DNA of 64,000 bases, taken from positions 1 to 64,000 of the forward strand of contig WRBC01000007.1 in NCBI GenBank assembly GCA_009779855.1. Direction: 5' to 3'. The DNA is from Coriobacteriia bacterium. Lineage in GTDB: Bacteria; Actinomycetota; Coriobacteriia; WRKU01; WQUG01. The translations under genes were made by a program, and so were the position numbers. This document shows positions 16,574-25,556 of the stretch, piece by piece. The notes beneath the pieces are model-generated. The model searched no databases and had not been told where the DNA came from. It was given only the letters and a program-made list of their open reading frames with translations. How positions within the stretch are numbered: position 1 is the stretch's first letter; every line of letters begins with the position of its first letter.

Positions 16574-17434
16574 ATGGGAGTAAGAATCATCACCGACTCT
16601 ACATCAGAGATCAGTCAAAATCAGGCAGGTGCTCTGAACATTTCAGTTGTGCCTATCAAGTCAGTTTTTTCAGATCGCGAGTACCGTGACGGAATAGATT
16701 TGACGACGGAAGAATTTTACGAAAAACTTGAGGAGGCAGAAACCTTACCTACAACAAGCCAGCCCTCCCCAGGCGATTTCGAAGCAATCTACCGCGAGGC
16801 CTTAGCAGTAGGAGATCAAGTCGTAGTCGCTACTATTTCCTCGAAACTTTCGGGAACTTGGCAAAGTGCCTGCATTGCAAGGGACTCCCTTGCAGGCGAA
16901 GGGACTCTAAAAGATGGCGACATTCATGTTGTTGACAGTGAAAATACCACTATTGGGCTAAACATCTTGATGCAGCGCGCCCTCCAGATGCGCGATAAAG
17001 GGATGAATGCGAAAGAAATTGCAGATGACCTTGAAAAAGCAAAGAGCGAGATTCGTCTCTATGCTGTGGTTGATACCTTAGAGTACCTGCACAGGGGTGG
17101 ACGTCTCTCGACTGCTTCAAAAGTTGCGGGAACTCTGCTTAACGTTAAGCCACTTATTACTGTGGATCAGGGGGAAGTAAAGGTAGTCGGCAAGTGCCGC
17201 GGACTGAAGAAGGCCTACGATGAGATGTATGATCTTGTGGCAAAAGCTGGTGGGATTGACTTTGGTGCACCCTTTGCCATGGGTTACACAGGCGACAGGC
17301 ACCGTTTCGCTCAATTTGAAGAAATGAGCAAAGAGCACCTAGGAAAGCACAGTCCAACTATTGTGGGTATTGGTTGCGCTATTGGTACTCATGTAGGACC
17401 TGGGGCTGTAGCAATCGCATTTTTTGTACAATAG
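16574..17434 (+). CDS. DegV family fatty-acid-binding protein
   Basis: A 286-residue DegV protein. Typical elements are IITDSTSEIS at the N-terminus, TTSQPSPGDFEAIY around 57-70, the ISSKLSGTWQSA motif, VVDSENTTIGL, and the RGGRLSTASKVAG-like segment (HRGGRLSTASKVAGTLLNVKP, spanning the lipid-head contact). DegV/FakB proteins hold a fatty acid for phosphorylation by FakA or act as lipid carriers. No fakA is in this window. The gene is six bases after marR and 36 before the DUF711 gene, suggesting one operon. Confidence 0.92.
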   Translation: MGVRIITDSTSEISQNQAGALNISVVPIKSVFSDREYRDGIDLTTEEFYEKLEEAETLPTTSQPSPGDFEAIYREALAVGDQVVVATISSKLSGTWQSACIARDSLAGEGTLKDGDIHVVDSENTTIGLNILMQRALQMRDKGMNAKEIADDLEKAKSEIRLYAVVDTLEYLHRGGRLSTASKVAGTLLNVKPLITVDQGEVKVVGKCRGLKKAYDEMYDLVAKAGGIDFGAPFAMGYTGDRHRFAQFEEMSKEHLGKHSPTIVGIGCAIGTHVGPGAVAIAFFVQ

Positions 17435-17470
17435 ACTTCTTTGTTTCTCTATTTAGAAGGGTCAAGGTAC

Positions 17471-18838
17471 ATGCTATCAACGCTATCAACGGGAGAAGTG
17501 TTTGAAACGCTTAAAATGATTGATGAGGAGCATCTTGATGTCCGAACGATCACCATGGGAATTAATCTACTGGACTGTGCTAGTGCAAATCCGGAACGTG
17601 CTTGCAATAAAATCTACGATAAGATTTGCCGCAGGGCAGATAAATTGGTGCAAGTGGGCGAGGATATCGAAAAGGAATACGGTATTCCCATTATCAATAA
17701 GCGCATCTCAGTAACACCCATATCTCTTGTTGCAGCTGCTAGTGATACGGATAACTATCTTCCCTTTGCAGCCGCCCTTGATCGCGCTGCCAGTGAAGTT
17801 GGGGTAAATTTCATCGGTGGATTTTCTGCTCTCGTACATAAAGGTTATACTGACAGCGACCGAATCTTGATCAAATCTATTCCTGAGGCATTGGCAAGTA
17901 CGGAAAAAGTCTGTGCCTCTGTAAATGTGGCCTCTACCACAGCGGGTATTAATATGGATGCGATTGAACAGCTGGGGCGCACGATAAAGTCTGCTGCAGA
18001 ACTTACTGCCTCTACAGGAGGCCTTGCCTGTGCAAAACTTGTTGTCTTTGCCAATGCTGTAGAAGATAACCCCTTCATGGCAGGAGCCTTCCACGGAACA
18101 GGGGAACCCGAAACCGTTATCAACGTAGGAGTAAGTGGTCCTGGCGTGGTAAAGGCTGCGCTAACGGGCGTCAAAGGCGCAGATTTTGGTGTGGTTGCAG
18201 AAACTATCAAGAAGACGGCTTTTAAAGTGACTCGTATGGGACAGCTTGTAGCACAGGAAGCCTCGAGAAGGCTAGATGCCCCCTTTGGGATTGTAGACAT
18301 CTCGCTTGCTCCTACGCCAGAGGTAGGGGACAGCGTCGCCTATATTCTAGAAGAGATGGGCCTTGAAAAGTGCGGAACTCATGGCACAACAGCAGCACTT
18401 GCCCTACTTAATGATGCTGTCAAAAAGGGTGGCACTATGGCTTCTGGTTATGTCGGAGGCTTAAGTGGTGCCTTTATTCCCGTCAGTGAAGACGCGGGCA
18501 TGATTAGCGCTGTTCAAGAGGGGGCACTTTCCCTGGATAAGCTGGAAGCCATGACTTGTGTGTGCTCTGTGGGTCTGGACATGATTTGTGTTCCTGGGGA
18601 TACTCCTGCTTCCACCCTGTCAGGGATCATTGCAGATGAAGCTGCGATTGGTGTTGTTAACAATAAAACTACTGCAGTAAGGATAATTCCAGCCCCGGGC
18701 AGAAAGGTCGGCGACGTTGTAGAGTTTGGGGGCTTGCTAGGCACAGGTCCTGTCATGCCTGTCAACAAGTACAGCAGTGAAGGTTTTATCGCCAGAAAAG
18801 GGCGTATTCCAGCACCTATGCATAGCCTGAAAAATTAA
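17471..18838 (+). CDS. DUF711 / UPF0210 (PFL-like) family protein
   Basis: A 455-residue UPF0210 protein, structurally related to pyruvate formate-lyase/glycyl-radical enzymes but without their radical machinery. The N-terminus [31 protein letters not shown] and the conserved Gly-rich blocks match the family. The function is not established. It pairs here with an ACT protein of the UPF0237 group, a combination found in many bacteria, although the usual order is ACT first; here ACT follows. The start was moved to the ATG at 17471, preceded by CAAGG. Confidence 0.92.
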   Translation: MLSTLSTGEVFETLKMIDEEHLDVRTITMGINLLDCASANPERACNKIYDKICRRADKLVQVGEDIEKEYGIPIINKRISVTPISLVAAASDTDNYLPFAAALDRAASEVGVNFIGGFSALVHKGYTDSDRILIKSIPEALASTEKVCASVNVASTTAGINMDAIEQLGRTIKSAAELTASTGGLACAKLVVFANAVEDNPFMAGAFHGTGEPETVINVGVSGPGVVKAALTGVKGADFGVVAETIKKTAFKVTRMGQLVAQEASRRLDAPFGIVDISLAPTPEVGDSVAYILEEMGLEKCGTHGTTAALALLNDAVKKGGTMASGYVGGLSGAFIPVSEDAGMISAVQEGALSLDKLEAMTCVCSVGLDMICVPGDTPASTLSGIIADEAAIGVVNNKTTAVRIIPAPGRKVGDVVEFGGLLGTGPVMPVNKYSSEGFIARKGRIPAPMHSLKN

Positions 18839-18852
18839 GGAGAGATCACGTC

Positions 18853-19131
18853 ATGCAAAAAACAAACGCTGTTATTACGGTAAACGGACAGGATAAAGTA
18901 GGAATAATATCGACGGTGAGTGGCATTTTAAGTAAGAACAATGTCAATATTGCCAATATTACACAGACCATTATGCAGTCCTTTTTCACCATGGTTATGA
19001 TGGTAGATATCTCAGAGATGAGCACTGATTTCGAGGCACTTACAAAAGAACTAGAGATCGCAGGTGAAGATCTGGGGGTTCAGATAAGAATCCAGCACGA
19101 GGCTATTTTTAATTCGATGCATCGTCTCTGA
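18853..19131 (+). CDS. ACT domain protein (UPF0237)
   Basis: A 92-residue stand-alone ACT domain: AVITVNGQDKVGIISTVSGILSKNNVNI with a second strand-helix half ending in LGVQIRIQHEAIFNSMHRL. It resembles the UPF0237 group and the first half of GcvR. ACT domains bind small ligands, often amino acids, and it probably regulates or binds the UPF0210 protein encoded just upstream. Strong SD AAGGAGAG. It is the last gene of the marR-degV-DUF711-ACT unit. Confidence 0.93.
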   Translation: MQKTNAVITVNGQDKVGIISTVSGILSKNNVNIANITQTIMQSFFTMVMMVDISEMSTDFEALTKELEIAGEDLGVQIRIQHEAIFNSMHRL

Positions 19132-19203
19132 GTGACTTTGAGGGCACCTAGTCGCCTTATCGAACGACTCGTGTAAAGGGGGCTTATTTTCAAAATTAGA
19201 GTG

Positions 19204-19241
19204 GCCGCCGCAGGAAAGAAAGGGGGAAGACCTGCGACGGC
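19204..19241. other. Unexplained stem-loop after the ACT gene
   Basis: GCCGCCGCAGG (19204-19214) pairs with CCTGCGACGGC (19231-19241) with one mismatch around a purine-rich loop containing AAAGGGGG. There is no U-tract, so it is not a classical terminator. It may be an RNA-processing or regulatory stem. Confidence 0.35.
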
Positions 19242-19395
19242 TTGGAGGGAAGTAATAGAACAATAAATATAATACTCCTAGTCACAATTAAAGTCAAGTT
19301 TTCCAGTCACATATAGAAGAAATTCTTGACCTCTTCACAATTCATCGATATTATGAGGGATTCTGTTTAAATCGCGTTATCTTAAACGATAAGGC

Positions 19396-19423
19396 GCAGC
19401 AGAATGGAATTAATTTCTGCTGC
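19396..19423. other. Stem-loop next to the SRP RNA promoter
   Basis: GCAGCAGAA (19396-19404) pairs perfectly with TTCTGCTGC (19415-19423) around a 10-base loop. It ends 16 bases before the -10 hexamer of the SRP RNA gene and would overlap the -35 region. It lacks a U-tract. Confidence 0.4.
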
Positions 19424-19439
19424 TCAGGCACTGTTTCGG

Positions 19440-19445
19440 TATAAT
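19440..19445 (+). promoter_or_regulatory. -10 element of the SRP RNA promoter
   Basis: A consensus TATAAT at 19440-19445 lies about 10 bases before the predicted 5' end of the SRP RNA, the right distance for initiation. The -35 is weak (CTGCTG at 19417-19422, 17-base spacer). Confidence 0.7.
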
Positions 19446-19454
19446 AAAGGTCGC

Positions 19455-19563
19455 GAATATGCTGGGAGGGCTTGGACGGCGATATACTGCCAATCTGGTC
19501 AGGACCGAAAGGTAGCAGCCATACGTGGTCACTGTCGAGCGTCCGAGTCCACCCAGCATATTC
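19455..19563 (+). ncRNA. ffs: Small bacterial signal recognition particle RNA (4.5S-like)
   Basis: The apical SRP signature is at 19497-19520: GGTCAGG, then ACCGAAAGGTAGCAGCC, which is the Ffh-binding symmetric and asymmetric loop capped by a GNRA-type GAAA. The ends close the hairpin: AATATGCTGGG (19456-19466) pairs with CCCAGCATATT (19552-19562). The whole is about 109 bases, the short form lacking an Alu domain. With Ffh it would target nascent membrane proteins. It is immediately upstream of dnaX, as in Bacillus subtilis (scr-dnaX-yaaK-recR), and may be cotranscribed. Confidence 0.95.
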
Positions 19564-19615
19564 CATTGGAAATAGAGTAAGCACTGCGGCAGTTTCAGGT
19601 GGAGGAATCTACTTC

Positions 19616-21526
19616 GTGAGTCATCAATCACTTTATCGCCTCTATAGACCAACTACCTTTGAGGCAGTGGTTGGGCAAAATCATATCGAGCGCACACTAA
19701 GAAATGCTGTGGCAACTGACAGCGTTGCGCATGCCTATCTTTTTTCTGGTCCGCGCGGAACGGGCAAGACTACTACTGCGCGTATTTTGGCGGCAGCTCT
19801 TGTCTGTGGTCACACTAAAGAGGGGGAGCCCGACGGTGACTGTGAGCAATGCCAGCAAATCAGCGAGGGTAGGCACCCTGACATTATTGAACTTGATGCT
19901 GCGTCCCAAACGGGCGTTGATAATGTGCGCGAAGAAATCATTAGCAAGATGCACCTTGCTACGGTACACGGTAAATCAAAGGTGTACATTATCGATGAGG
20001 TCCACATGCTTTCAAAGGGCGCATTTAATGCCCTGCTTAAAACTTTAGAAGAGCCTCCGCAACAAGTTGTTTTTATTCTCTGTACCACTGATCCTCAAAA
20101 AGTTTTAGGGACAGTTCGTAGTCGCTGTCAAGAGTTTGACTTTCACCCTATTTCCGTAAGTGATATTGCAGGCAGGTTAGGTTATATTGCAGATAAAGAG
20201 GGTATTAAGGCAGAGCCTGCTGCGCTTGAGTTGATTGCACGTCATGCCGCGGGAGGCATGCGTGATGCAATCACTCTGCTTGAGCAAATGAGCGCCTATT
20301 CGGGCGGAGACATTAAAGCAAGTGATGTAGAGGACTCCATGGGTGGGGTCAGCGGGGATTCTCTTGCAGATATTATGCGCATTATTGCAAGGCGCGATAC
20401 TCCGGCATGTTTTACCTGGGTAGCCAAACAGGTAGGTGCGGGTGCTGATCTTGTAGAGGTTACTCGCGCGCTACTAGACTATGCGCGTGATACCTATGTG
20501 ATATCAGCCCTTAATCTAAAGAGTGCAGATGCTGGGGGCGTGAACCGTAGCGGTGATGACCTGAAGACACTTGAAGAGATCGCAAAGACCTTCTCTGGTT
20601 CAGGACAACTTGAACGACTGCTTGACTTACTCTTTGAGCTTAGTGACAAGCTGCGCTGGAGCACCGAGCCTCGCATTTTGATTGAACTTACTTTGGCTAG
20701 GGCGACCAATGTTCAGGGTGAAGTAAGCTTTGAGGCCTTGGTGGAACGCATTGAGCGCCTTGAACAAGAGGGGGTAGCATCGGCAGCGCCGCAGACACCA
20801 ACATCACAGACGGTACCTCAATCCCAAGCATCCGCTTCTGCGCCGGTAAATCAAGCTCAGACTCCTGCGCCAGCTTCAGAGCCTGCGACCGTGATCACGT
20901 CTGTTGACTCTGCGCCAGTGTCTGGCTCAGATTCAACTAGCAAGAAGCCTGCTCTGAGCACTGATGAGGCATCCCTCAATCGCAATTGGGCAGAAATACT
21001 TGAACATATTAGGCAGGTAGGTCCATCAAGGTATCCACTTTTTGCCGATGCTCGGTTGAGTGTGCGCCCAGATGACCAGGCGCTCATAATCGAATTTGCT
21101 CAAGCAGATTCCTTTAAATACAAGCAGGCAAAGCGCGCCGATAATCAAGAGATCCTTGCAAAAGCGATTCATGCTATTTACGGACAAGAGATTAGTTTCT
21201 CATGTAGGGAGGGAAGTTTCGAGGCTACACCTTCTGCGCCTGCTTCATCCGCGCCAGGTGCTACACTAGGCGTACCTGCCCCCGCGCCAACTCTAGCTCC
21301 GGCTCAAACAAACAGTTATGAGCAGCAGGCACCTGCTTACGAGCCCGTGCCTGATTCAGCTTACGAAGATGGCGGGGTACCTCCAACAGTCACAGAGCTC
21401 ATACCGCCAGCATCTATATTGGAGCCAACTCCTCTGCCTGATAGCCCGCGCAGTAGTGGGGCTTTGGAGGTCTCAACCCTACTGGAAGAGTTGGGTGCAA
21501 CTAAAATCAAAGAAACAAACGAATAA
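19616..21526 (+). CDS. dnaX: DNA polymerase III subunits gamma/tau
   Basis: A 636-residue clamp-loader ATPase. It opens SLYRLYRPTTFEAVVGQ, has Walker A GPRGTGKTTTAR, a zinc module (Cys in ALVCG and DGDCEQC), Walker B DEVHML, and sensor/arginine-finger TVRSRCQEF. A Pro/Ala-rich linker (about 400-470), a conserved tau-like domain, and another Pro/Ala-rich tail follow. The start is GTG at 19616, after GGAGGAAT; the longer frame from 19472 runs through the SRP RNA and is rejected. It heads the dnaX-ybaB-recR group. Confidence 0.95.
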   Translation: MSHQSLYRLYRPTTFEAVVGQNHIERTLRNAVATDSVAHAYLFSGPRGTGKTTTARILAAALVCGHTKEGEPDGDCEQCQQISEGRHPDIIELDAASQTGVDNVREEIISKMHLATVHGKSKVYIIDEVHMLSKGAFNALLKTLEEPPQQVVFILCTTDPQKVLGTVRSRCQEFDFHPISVSDIAGRLGYIADKEGIKAEPAALELIARHAAGGMRDAITLLEQMSAYSGGDIKASDVEDSMGGVSGDSLADIMRIIARRDTPACFTWVAKQVGAGADLVEVTRALLDYARDTYVISALNLKSADAGGVNRSGDDLKTLEEIAKTFSGSGQLERLLDLLFELSDKLRWSTEPRILIELTLARATNVQGEVSFEALVERIERLEQEGVASAAPQTPTSQTVPQSQASASAPVNQAQTPAPASEPATVITSVDSAPVSGSDSTSKKPALSTDEASLNRNWAEILEHIRQVGPSRYPLFADARLSVRPDDQALIIEFAQADSFKYKQAKRADNQEILAKAIHAIYGQEISFSCREGSFEATPSAPASSAPGATLGVPAPAPTLAPAQTNSYEQQAPAYEPVPDSAYEDGGVPPTVTELIPPASILEPTPLPDSPRSSGALEVSTLLEELGATKIKETNE

Positions 21527-21558
21527 AAGCGCAACAATAAGAAGAAGGGATATTCCAC

Positions 21559-21864
21559 GTGAACATTCAAAAACTGATGAAGCAAGCACAGCAGGCGCAA
21601 GCCCAGATGGCAGCAGTTCAAGAAGAGCTCGCCAACGAGACCGTTGAGACAAGCGCCGGCGGTGGCATGGTCAAGGTTGTTATGACCTGCGACAGAAATC
21701 TTCAGGAAATCAAGATTGACCCCGCTGCTGTTGATCCGGAAGAGGTTGAACTGCTAGAGGATATGATTCTTGCGGCAATCACTGAAGCAACACGCACCGC
21801 AGAGGCAACTGCCAGTGCGAAGATGGATGAAGTCACGGGCGGAATGAATATCCCTGGCCTCTAG
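21559..21864 (+). CDS. YbaB/EbfC nucleoid-associated protein
   Basis: A 101-residue YbaB/EbfC-family DNA-binding protein: MNIQKLMKQAQQAQAQMA, then a central beta hairpin (GGMVKVVMTCDRNLQEIKI), then an acidic helix and a C-terminal GGMNIPGL. It forms tweezer-like dimers on DNA. Its position between dnaX and recR is conserved across bacteria and points to a recombination or replication accessory role. Start GTG with SD AAGGGA. Confidence 0.95.
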   Translation: MNIQKLMKQAQQAQAQMAAVQEELANETVETSAGGGMVKVVMTCDRNLQEIKIDPAAVDPEEVELLEDMILAAITEATRTAEATASAKMDEVTGGMNIPGL

Positions 21865-21886
21865 TTTGGCTTATAGGTAGATTGCT

Positions 21887-22486
21887 TTGAAATATCCGAC
21901 TGCTATCCAAAACGCCCTAGATGAATTAGGCAGACTTCCGGGCATTGGCCCGAAGGGCGCACAGCGTATTACTTACTGGTTGCTTGCGCGTAATCTGGAT
22001 GATGCTAAGCGTCTTACTGACAGTATTCTTGAACTTAAAGAGAGTATCAGCTTCTGCCCTGTGTGTTGGGATTTTGCAGAAGGTGGGGGACTGTGCAGAA
22101 TCTGCGAAGACCAGCGTAGGGACGTTTCGCTTCTCTGTATTGTGGAGGAGCCACGTGATGTCATGGCGATAGAACGCACAGGGGAGTTTCGCGGGCGCTA
22201 CCATGTTTTACATGGGTCAATTTCACCTATGGACGGTGTGGGACCAGAGCAGCTTCGTATCCGTGAACTTCTTGAACGCCTTGCAGGGGACGAGGTTGAA
22301 GAGGTTATTCTGGCAACCAATCCTAATGTGGAAGGGGAAACCACAGCAATTTTTCTTGCAAAGACTCTAAAGCAGTTAAGTTTAAAGGTAACAAGGCTCG
22401 CCAGTGGACTACCTGTTGGTGGGGATCTTGAATTTGCCGACGAATTAACCTTGGGGAAGGCTCTTGAAGCTCGAAGAGATATGTAA
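21887..22486 (+). CDS. recR: Recombination protein RecR
   Basis: A 199-residue RecR: an N-terminal helix-hairpin-helix (LGRLPGIGPKGAQRITYWLL), a zinc finger with four Cys (SFCPVCWDFAEGGGLCRIC), then a TOPRIM domain (LLCIVEEPRDVMAIER, then ILATNPNVEGETTAIFL), and a Walker-like C-terminal end. With RecO/RecF it loads RecA at gaps. The start is TTG at 21887 in front of KYPTAIQNA; no better ATG or GTG exists upstream. Confidence 0.95.
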   Translation: MKYPTAIQNALDELGRLPGIGPKGAQRITYWLLARNLDDAKRLTDSILELKESISFCPVCWDFAEGGGLCRICEDQRRDVSLLCIVEEPRDVMAIERTGEFRGRYHVLHGSISPMDGVGPEQLRIRELLERLAGDEVEEVILATNPNVEGETTAIFLAKTLKQLSLKVTRLASGLPVGGDLEFADELTLGKALEARRDM

Positions 22487-22498
22487 TTTGGAGGAAGT

Positions 22499-23884
22499 AT
22501 GAACGCAGAAGTCAACACAAGCACCGTAACTGCACTGATTCTAGCTGCAGGGGCGGGAACACGCATGAAGTCCGATAAGCCTAAGGTGGTACATAAGGTT
22601 CTTGATGTTCCGATGATTCAGTTAGTTATTACTGCCGCTGAAGAGGCAGGATGCGAGCGCATTCTAACCATTGTAGGACATAAGCAAGAGCAAGTACGTG
22701 CCGTTGTTCCTGACACGGTAGAGTGCGTCCACCAGCCTGACCAAAAGGGTACGGCTGATGCTGTTGTTGTTGCTGCAGATGCCCTAAAGGGCAGCACAGG
22801 TTATCTGCTGGTCATGTGTGGAGACATGCCCTTACTGCGTCCCGAAACCTTACGTCAACTTATCGATGTTTGTCGTAATCGCAGCATGGCTGTGCTCACG
22901 GCGCAAGTAGATAACCCCAGCGGCTATGGTCGTATTGTCCGTGACGAGACAGGCAGCATTGCAGCCATTGTAGAAGACAAGGATGCAAGTCCTGCAGAAC
23001 TCGCCATCAATGAGGTCAACACAGGTATTTACTGTTTTGCTCTTGAGGGGCTCTTTGAGCGTCTGGAAAAGATTGATAGTGATAATGCTCAGGGGGAATA
23101 CTACCTGACCGACATGGTAAAGGTGTGTCGCGCAGAAGGGGAGGCCGTCATTGGCCTACAACTTACAGAGGCCGAGGAAGCCCATGGGGTGAATTCCCGC
23201 GTACAGCTTGCGCAGGCTGGCCAGTTCTTGCAGAAGCGCATCAATGAAAAATGGATGGAGAAGGGCGTAAGTATTGTTTCATCAGAGATGACATGGATTT
23301 CCCCTGACTGCGAGCTAGAGCATGATGTAGAGGTTCTGCCCAATACAACCATCGCTAAAGGAAGTACGGTAAAGCGTGGCTCGGTAATTGGCCCTAACAC
23401 GCGCATGTATCAGGCAACTATTGGGGAAGACTGCGCCGTGGAAGAATCAATAGTCCATGGTTCACGTATGGGGGACCGTTGCACGATTGGACCCTATTCT
23501 TATATTCGCCCCGAGGTTGACCTGGGTAATGATGTGCGCGTAGGTCCCAGCGTAGAAGTAAAGAAGTCGAAAATTGGTGATGGCAGCAAGATTCCACACC
23601 TTAGTTATATTGGGGATGCCACTTTGGGTGAGAAGGTCAACGTGGGTGCCGGAACTATTACCTGCAACTATGACGGAACGAAGAAGTCGCACACAACCAT
23701 TGAAGACGGCGCCTTTATTGGTTCAAGTACGATGCTTGTAGCTCCCCTTACAGTAGGGCAGAATTCTGTCACTGCTGCTGGTAGCACTATTGGTGAGGAT
23801 GTTCCTGAGGAATCACTCGCACTTGCGCGTGCTCGCCAAATAAATAAAGACGGTTGGGTCAAGAAGAAAAAAGAAGGTAGGTAA
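22499..23884 (+). CDS. glmU: Bifunctional UDP-GlcNAc pyrophosphorylase / GlcN-1-P acetyltransferase
   Basis: A 461-residue GlmU, full length. The N-terminal uridyltransferase has LILAAGAGTRMKSDKPKVVHKV; the C-terminal left-handed beta-helix acetyltransferase has the GNDVRVGPSVEVKKS and hexapeptide repeats and NYDGTKKSHTTI with the catalytic region. It makes UDP-N-acetylglucosamine for peptidoglycan in the cytosol. SD GGAGGAAG. It is 12 bases after recR and seven before prs; the glmU-prs-pth order is common in actinobacteria and Firmicutes. Confidence 0.96.
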   Translation: MNAEVNTSTVTALILAAGAGTRMKSDKPKVVHKVLDVPMIQLVITAAEEAGCERILTIVGHKQEQVRAVVPDTVECVHQPDQKGTADAVVVAADALKGSTGYLLVMCGDMPLLRPETLRQLIDVCRNRSMAVLTAQVDNPSGYGRIVRDETGSIAAIVEDKDASPAELAINEVNTGIYCFALEGLFERLEKIDSDNAQGEYYLTDMVKVCRAEGEAVIGLQLTEAEEAHGVNSRVQLAQAGQFLQKRINEKWMEKGVSIVSSEMTWISPDCELEHDVEVLPNTTIAKGSTVKRGSVIGPNTRMYQATIGEDCAVEESIVHGSRMGDRCTIGPYSYIRPEVDLGNDVRVGPSVEVKKSKIGDGSKIPHLSYIGDATLGEKVNVGAGTITCNYDGTKKSHTTIEDGAFIGSSTMLVAPLTVGQNSVTAAGSTIGEDVPEESLALARARQINKDGWVKKKKEGR

Positions 23885-23890
23885 CGCACT

Positions 23891-24844
23891 ATGTCACGAA
23901 AGATGATGGTCTTTTCTGGTACTTCTCATCCAGAGCTCTCGCAGGAGGTTGCAAGTATTCTGGGTATAGAGTTGGGCAAGGTAAAGATTGAAAAGTTTGC
24001 GAATCAAGAGATTTACGTTCGCTTTCTTGATAGTGTTCGTGGCGCAGAAACCTTTTTAATACAGTCCTTGTGTGGGGACGTAAACGAAGCTCTGATGGAG
24101 CTACTTATCATGATTGATGCAGCAAAGCGTGCAAGTGCTGCAAGCATTTGTGTTGTGATCCCTCATTTTGCCTACGCAAGACAGGATAAAAAGAGTGCTG
24201 CCCGTGAGCCCATTTCTGCAAGGCTTGTTGCTGACCTGCTGACAGTTGCAGGAGCTAACCGTATTATCACTATGGATCTGCACCAAGGACAAATTCAGGG
24301 CTTCTTTGACATGCCGGTAAACCACCTAACCGCTTTGGGGATTCTGGCAGACTATTTCGAGAGCCTTAACTTAGAAGATGCTGTTGTAGTGAGTCCTGAT
24401 GTAGGCCGCGCGAAAGTGTGCAAGAAACTTTCAGACATGCTTAATGTTCCTCTTGCCATCATGCATAAGGAACGTCCAGAACATAACGCGGCAGAGATCA
24501 CCTCTATTATCGGAGACGTAAAGGGGAAGACCTGTATCGTAACTGATGACATGATTGATACAGCAGGAACGATTACTGCAGGGGCGCAAGCCCTTGTAGA
24601 TAAGGGTGCAAAGGCAATTTACCTAGGGGCAACCCACGGTATACTGTCACCCCCAGCACGCGAGCGTATTCGAGACTCGATAGTTGTGGAGTGCGTGGTT
24701 ACAAATACTGTGGCAATCCCTGAGGACAGGACCTGCGATAAGCTAACTATCTTGAGTGTTGCCCCCATGTTTGCAGCAGCAATCCGCAACGTCTTCAATA
24801 ATGGAAGCGTAAGTGACTTGTTCGATCCCGACTTCGAATTTTAG
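23891..24844 (+). CDS. prs: Ribose-phosphate pyrophosphokinase
   Basis: A 317-residue PRPP synthase: ATP + ribose-5-phosphate gives PRPP, the precursor of nucleotides, His and Trp. Motifs: IKFANQEIYVRF-type N-terminus (KIEKFANQEIYVRF), FAYARQDKK, DLHQGQIQGFFD, and the PRPP-binding loop CIVTDDMIDTAGT. Length is standard. It lies in the tight glmU-prs-pth cluster. Confidence 0.96.
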   Translation: MSRKMMVFSGTSHPELSQEVASILGIELGKVKIEKFANQEIYVRFLDSVRGAETFLIQSLCGDVNEALMELLIMIDAAKRASAASICVVIPHFAYARQDKKSAAREPISARLVADLLTVAGANRIITMDLHQGQIQGFFDMPVNHLTALGILADYFESLNLEDAVVVSPDVGRAKVCKKLSDMLNVPLAIMHKERPEHNAAEITSIIGDVKGKTCIVTDDMIDTAGTITAGAQALVDKGAKAIYLGATHGILSPPARERIRDSIVVECVVTNTVAIPEDRTCDKLTILSVAPMFAAAIRNVFNNGSVSDLFDPDFEF

Positions 24845-24850
24845 AAATAA

Positions 24851-25438
24851 GTGCTCTTTCGTCGTAAAAATAAGAAGCAGACTAAGCAGGAATCTGCTGA
24901 CTTCTTGATAGTTGGCCTGGGTAATCCTGGGCCAAAATATGCCCATACCAGGCATAACGTAGGGTTTCTTGCAGTTGACGCACTGGCAGATGAGCTGGGC
25001 GGCAGTTACTGGAAGGATGAAGCGGGGGCTGCCACTTGCAAGGTTAGTGATAAAAGCGGCGATAGTGACCTAAAGATAGTACTTGCTAAGCCTCAGACCT
25101 TTATAAACCTTTCAGGTAGTTCGGTAAAGAAGCTCTGCGAGAAATATGGCATTAACCCAGAAGAAAATCTTATCGTCATTGCTGATGAGCTTGACTTGCC
25201 TGCGAGTGAAGTGCGCCTAAAAAAGGGAGGCGGCCATGCAGGACATAATGGTCATCGTTCGATTATTGACAGCTTAGGCACCCGCGAGTACCAGCGTGTT
25301 CGTGTGGGGGTGGGACGACCTCCGGGGAAGATGGATGCGGCTGACTATGTTTTGCAGCCTTTGCGTCCGCAGGCTTATGACGATTTGGTCGGGGATGCCT
25401 TGACAGCAGCGAGGCTTGCGCAAGAGCACTTCAGGTAG
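24851..25438 (+). CDS. pth: Peptidyl-tRNA hydrolase
   Basis: A 195-residue Pth that recycles peptidyl-tRNA dropped during translation. The conserved start IVGLGNPGPKYAHTRHNVGF includes Asn and the catalytic His; AKPQTFINLSG and GGGHAGHNGHRSI are further hallmarks. The gene begins at GTG 24851 with a basic leader (RRKNKKQTKQES) of about 16 residues and a poor SD; initiation nearer to the conserved region, at a TTG near 24906, is possible. A terminator follows at 25484. Confidence 0.94.
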   Translation: MLFRRKNKKQTKQESADFLIVGLGNPGPKYAHTRHNVGFLAVDALADELGGSYWKDEAGAATCKVSDKSGDSDLKIVLAKPQTFINLSGSSVKKLCEKYGINPEENLIVIADELDLPASEVRLKKGGGHAGHNGHRSIIDSLGTREYQRVRVGVGRPPGKMDAADYVLQPLRPQAYDDLVGDALTAARLAQEHFR

Positions 25439-25483
25439 GATGCAGACAGTGCCTTCGAGCAGCCCTCTAATCTCTAATTAAAA

Positions 25484-25514
25484 ATACTCCCTAGCGAACT
25501 GCTAGGGAGTATTT
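25484..25514. terminator. Bidirectional terminator
   Basis: ATACTCCCTAGC (25484-25495) pairs with GCTAGGGAGTAT (25501-25512) around a five-base loop, with A-run on the left and TTATTT on the right. It separates the pth cluster from the convergent M23 gene. Confidence 0.85.
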
Positions 25515-25556
25515 ATTTCTCATATGTATGTCTTGTATGTATGGCTTGGTTAAACT

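Noticed and set aside
19472..19615. N-terminal extension of DnaX
   Set aside because: The extra frame runs through the SRP RNA; conserved DnaX starts at the GTG at 19616 with a good SD.
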